Of a stretch of 64,000 bases of DNA, positions 59,786 through 64,000 are shown in pieces (the stretch's first letter is position 1; each line of letters begins with the position of its first letter). A model generated the notes under the pieces. The model made no database searches. It was given only the letters and a program-made list of their open reading frames with translations, and was not told where the DNA came from. This DNA comes from Gordonibacter massiliensis (ex Traore et al. 2017). Its GTDB lineage: Bacteria; Actinomycetota; Coriobacteriia; Coriobacteriales; Eggerthellaceae. The DNA is taken from contig LT827128.1 of assembly GCA_900170005.1 (NCBI GenBank), positions 3,344,168 to 3,408,167 on the forward strand, read 5' to 3'. Position numbers and translations under genes: made by a program.

Positions 59786-60373
59786 GTGAACGAACTCGTG
59801 ATACGCGCCAAGCAGGGCGACAGCGATGCGTTCGTGGAATTGTTCGAGCGGCACAAACTCGCCCTATGGAAGGCCGCGATGGCGGTGCTCGACAACGCCG
59901 ACGATGCGGCCGACGCGCTGCAGGAGACCGCCGTCAAGGCGTGGAAGGCGATCCCCCTGTTCGAGGGCCGCAGCGCCGTGGGCACCTGGCTCACGCGCAT
60001 TCTGCTGCGAACCTGCTCCGACGTTGCGCGCAGGCGCCGCCGCGAGACTCCGTGCTCCATGGACGACGGCTTCTTCAGCGAAGCCTTCGGCGCGGCGGGC
60101 GAGGAGCGGAGCTCAAACGGGCGCAACGCCGTCGGAGGCGTTTCTGCCATCGACCACGACATCGTGCTCGACGTGCGCGACGCCGTCGACCGGCTCTCTG
60201 CCGACGATCGTTTGCTGCTCACGTTCTTCTATGTGGACGATTACCCCACGCGCCACATCGCCGAGATACTGAACGTATCCGAAGGCGCTGTGCGCACCCG
60301 GTTGTCGAGGGCGCGGGACCGGTTCAAGGCACTGTACCTAGGAAAGAGGCAAGAGGAGGTCGAGGCGGTATGA
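59786..60373 (+). CDS. ECF-type RNA polymerase sigma factor
   Basis: 195 residues. Region 2 (about 10-75: AFVELFERHKLALWKAAMAV, DAADALQETAVKAWKAIPLF) and region 4 (about 125-185: RLSADDRLLLTFFYVDDYPT, IAEILNVSEGAVRTRLSRAR) are complete. The GTG at 59786 follows AAAGGAGG by 7 nt. Its stop overlaps the start of the next gene, a membrane protein likely to act as its anti-sigma partner. Confidence 0.93.
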   Translation: MNELVIRAKQGDSDAFVELFERHKLALWKAAMAVLDNADDAADALQETAVKAWKAIPLFEGRSAVGTWLTRILLRTCSDVARRRRRETPCSMDDGFFSEAFGAAGEERSSNGRNAVGGVSAIDHDIVLDVRDAVDRLSADDRLLLTFFYVDDYPTRHIAEILNVSEGAVRTRLSRARDRFKALYLGKRQEEVEAV

Positions 60374-62058
60374 CAGGCTCCAGCAGTCAGGACGGCTCCA
60401 GCAAACGGGGCGCCCGCAACAACGAAGACGAGCTCGGACGGGAGGTGCGCCGCCGCTACGACGTGCAGCGCATACCGCCCAAGGCCCAGGTCAAGCTTGA
60501 AGAGGCGTACGCGGCGCTCAGGACGACGCCGCAGAATCGGCCCGCCTCTCAGCCGGCCGCTTCTACGGAGAGTCGCAACGCCCGAGAAGGCGTCGGCCGT
60601 CACGCGCCTGCGCGCAGGGCCGTTCCCGCGCGCGGCAAGGGCAGGGCGCCCCGCGTCGTCAAGCGCGGCGTGGTCGTCGCGGTGGCGGCCGTGCTCGTGG
60701 TCTTGCTGTGCGGCACGGCCTTCGCGGCCTCGCGTCTTTTGCAGATGCAGCCGGGCGAGACGGGCTTCTTCGAAACCGGCGGCAACCTGCCGGTGTACGA
60801 CAGCCTCAAACCGGGCGTGTCCAGCCTGAACGCCCCGGTGGGCGACACGGTCGACGTCGAAGGCGTGCAGGTGACGCTCGACTCGGTGTCGTGCGACCGC
60901 AACGTCGTGAACCTGTTCTTCACCCTCACGAAGGAGGGCGGCTTCGATCTGGCCGAACAGTCGAACTACGAGGGCTCGCAGGAGAACGAGTGGTCGCGTC
61001 TGCAAAGGCTTTCGCCCCGCTTCGGGTACGCGCTCACCAGCAACGGCGAGGCCGTCGGCACCGGCTCGGTCAACCTGCTGGACGCGTACCGGGAAGGCGA
61101 CGCGGTGAAGGTCATGCAGCGCATCGTTCCGGAAACGACGCTGCCCGACCAGGTGGACATCGCGCTGGAAGGCTGGGCTCCCTGGGCCGTCGACGCGGCG
61201 AACGGGAAACCGAGCTTCTCCCTGGCGGTTGGCATGGATCTGAGCACGGTCGCCCAGCCGCGCGAGCTGGGCGCGCAAGATCTCGTGTTCAGCACGAGTG
61301 AGGGCGACAAGACCATAGGCATCCAACGCTTCACCGCGTCCGAGTTGGGCTGCGTCATGGTGGTGCGCAACGACAACGCATGGACGGGCGAGCCTGGGAC
61401 CGAAGGATCGTCCTACGGGCCGCCCGACAACGTGCTGAGCCCCCACGCGCTCAAGGTGGTTGACGATCAGGGCAACGTGCTCACTCCGGTGGGCGCCGGT
61501 GACGGGTCGGGAGGCACGAGCATGGACGGGCCCCAGGTGATCGAGTTCGCGAACCTCTCTCCCGATGCGAAGGCCGTCACGTTCACGCCCATGACCTCCA
61601 TCGATTGGGAATCGCTTTCAGTCGACGAGCGCAAAGCGCGCAACGAGGCGAACGTGCAGCACGTCGACGTGTCGCAGGTGGGCGCGCAGCTTCCCACGAG
61701 CGAGTACGGCGGCTACGAGCTCACGGGCTGGGACGTGAGCGACGGCACGGTGAGCATCTCGCTCGAGCCGTACGGCTGGCAGGCGAACGGCAGCTATATG
61801 GAACTCGTGTCCGAACAAGAAGCCACCCTGCTGGAAAGCACATGGACGGACCCCGACACCGGCGAGACGGGCAAAGGCTACCATTCGGGCATCTTGTTCC
61901 GCAAGCGCGACTACCTGACAGGTGCGTTCGTGCAGATGGTCTCGTACTACGCGGCGCAGGACGAAGAGCTGCGCGGGCTCACGCAGTACTCCTACCTGTC
62001 CGCCTTCGACACCTATCGCGAGGAAACGGACGCGGCGGTTGCGGTGCCGTTCGCATAG
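60370..62058 (+). CDS. Membrane protein, probable anti-sigma partner (DUF4179-like)
   Basis: 562 residues. A cytoplasmic N-terminus of about 95 charged residues, one transmembrane helix (about 98-122), and a large extracytoplasmic part. The first outer domain (about 140-280: VGDTVDVEGVQVTLDSVSCD, NVVNLFFTLTKEGGF) follows the DUF4179 pattern seen in proteins coded beside ECF sigma factors. ATG overlaps the sigma stop by 4 nt. The cytoplasmic tail may hold the sigma factor until an envelope signal; no zinc anti-sigma motif (HxxxCxxC) is present. Confidence 0.82.
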   Translation: MTGSSSQDGSSKRGARNNEDELGREVRRRYDVQRIPPKAQVKLEEAYAALRTTPQNRPASQPAASTESRNAREGVGRHAPARRAVPARGKGRAPRVVKRGVVVAVAAVLVVLLCGTAFAASRLLQMQPGETGFFETGGNLPVYDSLKPGVSSLNAPVGDTVDVEGVQVTLDSVSCDRNVVNLFFTLTKEGGFDLAEQSNYEGSQENEWSRLQRLSPRFGYALTSNGEAVGTGSVNLLDAYREGDAVKVMQRIVPETTLPDQVDIALEGWAPWAVDAANGKPSFSLAVGMDLSTVAQPRELGAQDLVFSTSEGDKTIGIQRFTASELGCVMVVRNDNAWTGEPGTEGSSYGPPDNVLSPHALKVVDDQGNVLTPVGAGDGSGGTSMDGPQVIEFANLSPDAKAVTFTPMTSIDWESLSVDERKARNEANVQHVDVSQVGAQLPTSEYGGYELTGWDVSDGTVSISLEPYGWQANGSYMELVSEQEATLLESTWTDPDTGETGKGYHSGILFRKRDYLTGAFVQMVSYYAAQDEELRGLTQYSYLSAFDTYREETDAAVAVPFA

Positions 62059-62090
62059 CCGGACCGGGTCGCATCGTTCCCTCCGTGAAA

Positions 62091-62120
62091 AGCGGGGCCC
62101 GTCATGTGACGGGCCCCGCT
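62091..62120. terminator. Terminator between convergent genes
   Basis: A 13-bp stem (AGCGGGGCCCGTC / GACGGGCCCCGCT) with loop ATGT. The minus-strand side has a T4 tail, favouring termination of the small gene at 62155; it also lies 33 nt after the plus-strand stop. Confidence 0.75.
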
Positions 62121-62154
62121 CGTGTTCGACGTGCTGCCGAGCGTCGGCGACGCC

Positions 62155-62520
62155 CTACTTCCCTCGCAGCTTCTTCACGCCGCCGGCTGCGATGACGGCC
62201 CCGCCGCCGATGGCGAGCAGGCCCGGGCCGGGCAGGATGAGCATGGGCACGCCCGCGAGCATGACGACGCCGCCCACGGCCGTCTGGACCGCGCCAGCCA
62301 ACCGGCTCGGCTTCTTCGCCGCGCCCTTGCCGTCGATCACCGTCGCCTTCGCCACGCCACGCGCCGCATCGGCGGCCTTGGACGCGGCCTTCCCGGCTGC
62401 CTTGCGACCGTAGGAGGGAGCTTTGAAAGCGGCCTTGGCGGTGGACTTCGCCGCGCTCGCCGCTTTGTCGCGGACGCTCGCCACCGGGTCGACGTCGATG
62501 ATGGGATCGTGCTTGCTCAT
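62155..62520 (-). CDS. Small Ala/Lys-rich protein with hydrophobic C-terminus
   Basis: 121 residues. The first 75 are charged and rich in Ala and Lys (AASAAKSTAKAAFKAP), then a hydrophobic hairpin (VGGVVMLAGVPMLILPGPG, LLAIGGGAVIAAGGVKKL). The PGPG turn between two hydrophobic runs recurs in PGPGW-type membrane proteins. A TATAAT (62562-62567, minus strand) about 45 nt before the start is a probable -10. Function unknown. Confidence 0.7.
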   Translation of the reverse strand: MSKHDPIIDVDPVASVRDKAASAAKSTAKAAFKAPSYGRKAAGKAASKAADAARGVAKATVIDGKGAAKKPSRLAGAVQTAVGGVVMLAGVPMLILPGPGLLAIGGGAVIAAGGVKKLRGK

Positions 62521-62800
62521 GGGGCACCTCGCTCGTTCGCGCTCGCGTTTCGTTCTTTCCGATTATACCGCCTTGCCCTCAAGCGGGCTTTCGCCGCACC
62601 CGTTCGTCATCTCGCGGCGACGAATTCTCCGCAGTCCCTCCGCCTGCAGGTTGGCACTGCCCGGCAAGCGCGCCTTCCGCCCCGTCCAGCCGCTCCCGGT
62701 TCTTCGTGCTGCGCCTGAGCACGTAGCGCGGCGGGGCCGCTCCGACTATTTCCATGCACGCAATTCTTCAAAATCAGCCGAACTTGCTGCAAAAAGGCGT
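62521..62800. other. Intergenic region before the IS3-like element
   Basis: Apart from the TATAAT for the minus-strand gene, no gene is supported. The stretch 62754-62800 (ATGCACGCAATTCTTCAAAA...) is AT-rich next to GC-rich DNA and may be target or element-flank sequence. Confidence 0.4.
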
Positions 62801-64000
62801 TTGGGGGTGCGGACAAAAAGTTGGACCGGTTTCCGGTCCGGAAGGGAGTCCGCATCGTGTACTCGAGGGAAGAGAAGGTCGAGATCGTGGAGGCGTTCCT
62901 CGCGAGCGGCCTGACCATGGCCGAGGCCGGCCGCAGGCCGGGCTGGCCCGCCAGGGCCACGCTGTCGAGGTGGGCGGAGGAGGCCCGCCGCGGGGAGCTC
63001 CCCGTCTCCGCGGCGGTCCCGAGGGGCCATGCGGGCGCGCGCAAGCGCCACGAGCGCTACCCCGACGGGACGAGGGCGCGCGCGGTCGCGCTCTACGAGC
63101 GGGGCCGCCGCCCCGCCGAGATCGCGCGCCTGCTCGGGATCGACTGCGGCGCGAGCGTGCGGACGTGGTGGAAGAGGGCGCGGGAGTCTGGTAGGCTTGC
63201 GGGGGACCCGTTCGAGCCGAAGCCCCCCGCGGGCGGAAGGGAGGCCCCCGCCGTGGCCGCGAAGAGGAAGAGGGAGGTCCCGCCCGAGGTCGCCGCGCTC
63301 TCGGAGGCGGAGCTGGAGAACGCGTGCCTGAGGGCGGTGTTGGCCGATTTAAAAGCGGGCGGCTGGGACCCGGCTTCGATCTCGAACAGGAGGAAGTGCG
63401 AGCTCGGCGAGAGATTGAGGCGGGAGACCGGCCGGCCCCTCCGAGAGATCACCCGTTTCTCGGGGATATCGACAAGCTCCTACGAGTACTGCCGCGCCCG
63501 CCTCTCGGCCCCTGACCCCCTCGCGGCGACGAGGGCGCGCGTGCGGGAGCTGTTCTGCGCGAGCCGCGCCCGCTACGGCTACCGCCGCATATGGGCGCTG
63601 CTGCGCCGGGAGGGAAGGCGCGTCTCGGAGAAGGTCGTGCGCAGGGTCATGCGCGAGGAGGGCCTGGTCGTGCGCTACGAGCCCAAGCGCAAGAGGTGGA
63701 GCTCCTACGCCGGGGAGGCGTCCTGGGCCCCTCCCAACCTGGTGGGCCGGGACTTCCGCGCGGGGCTGCCGAACTTCCTGTGGCTCACGGACGTGACCGA
63801 GTTCGGGCTCCCCTCGTTCAAGTGCTACCTCTCCGCCGTCGTGGACTGCTTCGACGGGCGGGTGGCGGGCTGGCGGGTCTCCGAGCGCCCCGACGCCGCG
63901 CTCGCGAACTCCTCGCTCGACGACGCGGTCGCCTCCCTCGCCCCCGGCGAGCGCCCCGTCGTCCATTCGGACCGGGGCGGGCACTACCGCTGGCCGGGCT
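62801..64000 (+). mobile_element. IS3-like insertion element, right end outside the window
   Basis: The left end is placed at about 62801 (TTGGGGGTGCGGACAAAAAG), resembling the GTGCGGACAAAAAGTTGGAC ends of IS3-type elements. A small hairpin GGACCGG-TTT-CCGGTCC (62823-62839) lies before the coding region. The right end is beyond base 64000. Confidence 0.65.
62857..64000 (+). CDS. IS3-like transposase, single fused frame, 3'-partial
   Basis: The frame is open without a stop from a GTG at 62857 (GAAGGGAG upstream) to the window end, 381 codons. The first approximately 140 residues are OrfA-like helix-turn-helix repeats (VYSREEKVEIVEAFLASG; RARAVALYERGRRPAEIARL). The rest is OrfB-like: HTH_21 (RARYGYRRIWALLRREGRRV) and an rve integrase core with LTDVTEF (first Asp) and VVDCFDGRVAGW (second Asp), then HSDRGGHY; the catalytic Glu lies past the edge. 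Classical IS3 elements join OrfA and OrfB by -1 frameshifting; here both are in one frame. Confidence 0.85.
   Translation, partial: MYSREEKVEIVEAFLASGLTMAEAGRRPGWPARATLSRWAEEARRGELPVSAAVPRGHAGARKRHERYPDGTRARAVALYERGRRPAEIARLLGIDCGASVRTWWKRARESGRLAGDPFEPKPPAGGREAPAVAAKRKREVPPEVAALSEAELENACLRAVLADLKAGGWDPASISNRRKCELGERLRRETGRPLREITRFSGISTSSYEYCRARLSAPDPLAATRARVRELFCASRARYGYRRIWALLRREGRRVSEKVVRRVMREEGLVVRYEPKRKRWSSYAGEASWAPPNLVGRDFRAGLPNFLWLTDVTEFGLPSFKCYLSAVVDCFDGRVAGWRVSERPDAALANSSLDDAVASLAPGERPVVHSDRGGHYRWPG

Overview
The window is GC-rich, gene-dense bacterial DNA. Its gene style (ECF transporters, LuxR regulators fused to a 12-helix membrane part, Tat and lipoprotein solute-binding proteins, cyclic-di-GMP proteins with extracytoplasmic sensors, a tryptophan T-box) fits an anaerobic gut actinobacterium of the Coriobacteriia, most like Eggerthella or a relative. 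This is inference from composition and gene types; no database was searched.

Layout. 1-5544: an ECF-type ATPase with its MptD-like S component, then two ABC half-transporters. 5830-8736: a CBS-tailed MFS exporter divergent from a TetR regulator. 8776-14940, minus strand: an operon of a GGDEF/CACHE/GGDEF/EAL protein, a solute-binding protein fused to a 5'-nucleotidase-like C-terminus, and a beta-propeller lipoprotein. 15271-19031: a tryptophan T-box (UGG specifier) controlling a complete ECF importer. 19042-22402: a DUF3800 protein, a CMD-fold protein, endonuclease IV and a HigBA-like toxin-antitoxin pair behind a promoter with a perfect CGAAC-N4-GTTCG SOS box. 22516-25801: an SBP/SBP/GGDEF/EAL protein and tRNA-Ala. 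25843-32151: a LuxR regulator, a membrane protein, Mrp, an amidohydrolase and a DUF4143 ATPase. 32439-38766: a molybdate locus (modD, an HMA protein, modABC, a two-domain molbindin) interrupted by an IS110-family element. 38972-58839: a LuxR regulator divergent from an approximately 18-kb locus of secreted cysteine-rich proteins and ABC transporters. 58836-62520: a BrnTA-like pair, an ECF sigma factor with a membrane partner, and a small hydrophobic protein. From about 62801 to the end: an incomplete IS3-like element.

The strongest candidate for an undescribed system is 40721-58839. Five consecutive-locus proteins (a 1946-residue surface protein, two membrane-anchored proteins, a 1027-residue ABC permease and a short anchored protein) share an N-terminal Ig/BIG2-like domain with a six-cysteine signature C-x-M-x(2-4)-C-x(3-4)-C-x(1-11)-C-x(6-8)-C-x-C. 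They are linked, partly by overlapping genes, to an ABC ATPase, a lipoprotein, and a FecCD permease / FecE-like ATPase / Tat-secreted binding protein set. I infer a cell-surface capture-and-import system for an iron, heme or corrinoid-type ligand; the ligand is unknown.

The window is also rich in palindromic repeats: a 35-bp perfect inverted repeat that forms the end of the TetR gene, three TAGGG...CCCT(T/C)A elements whose stems differ in sequence but stay paired, a 25-bp inverted repeat translated inside one of the six-cysteine proteins, and three copies of a GTCATCCTGAGCGG-type repeat.
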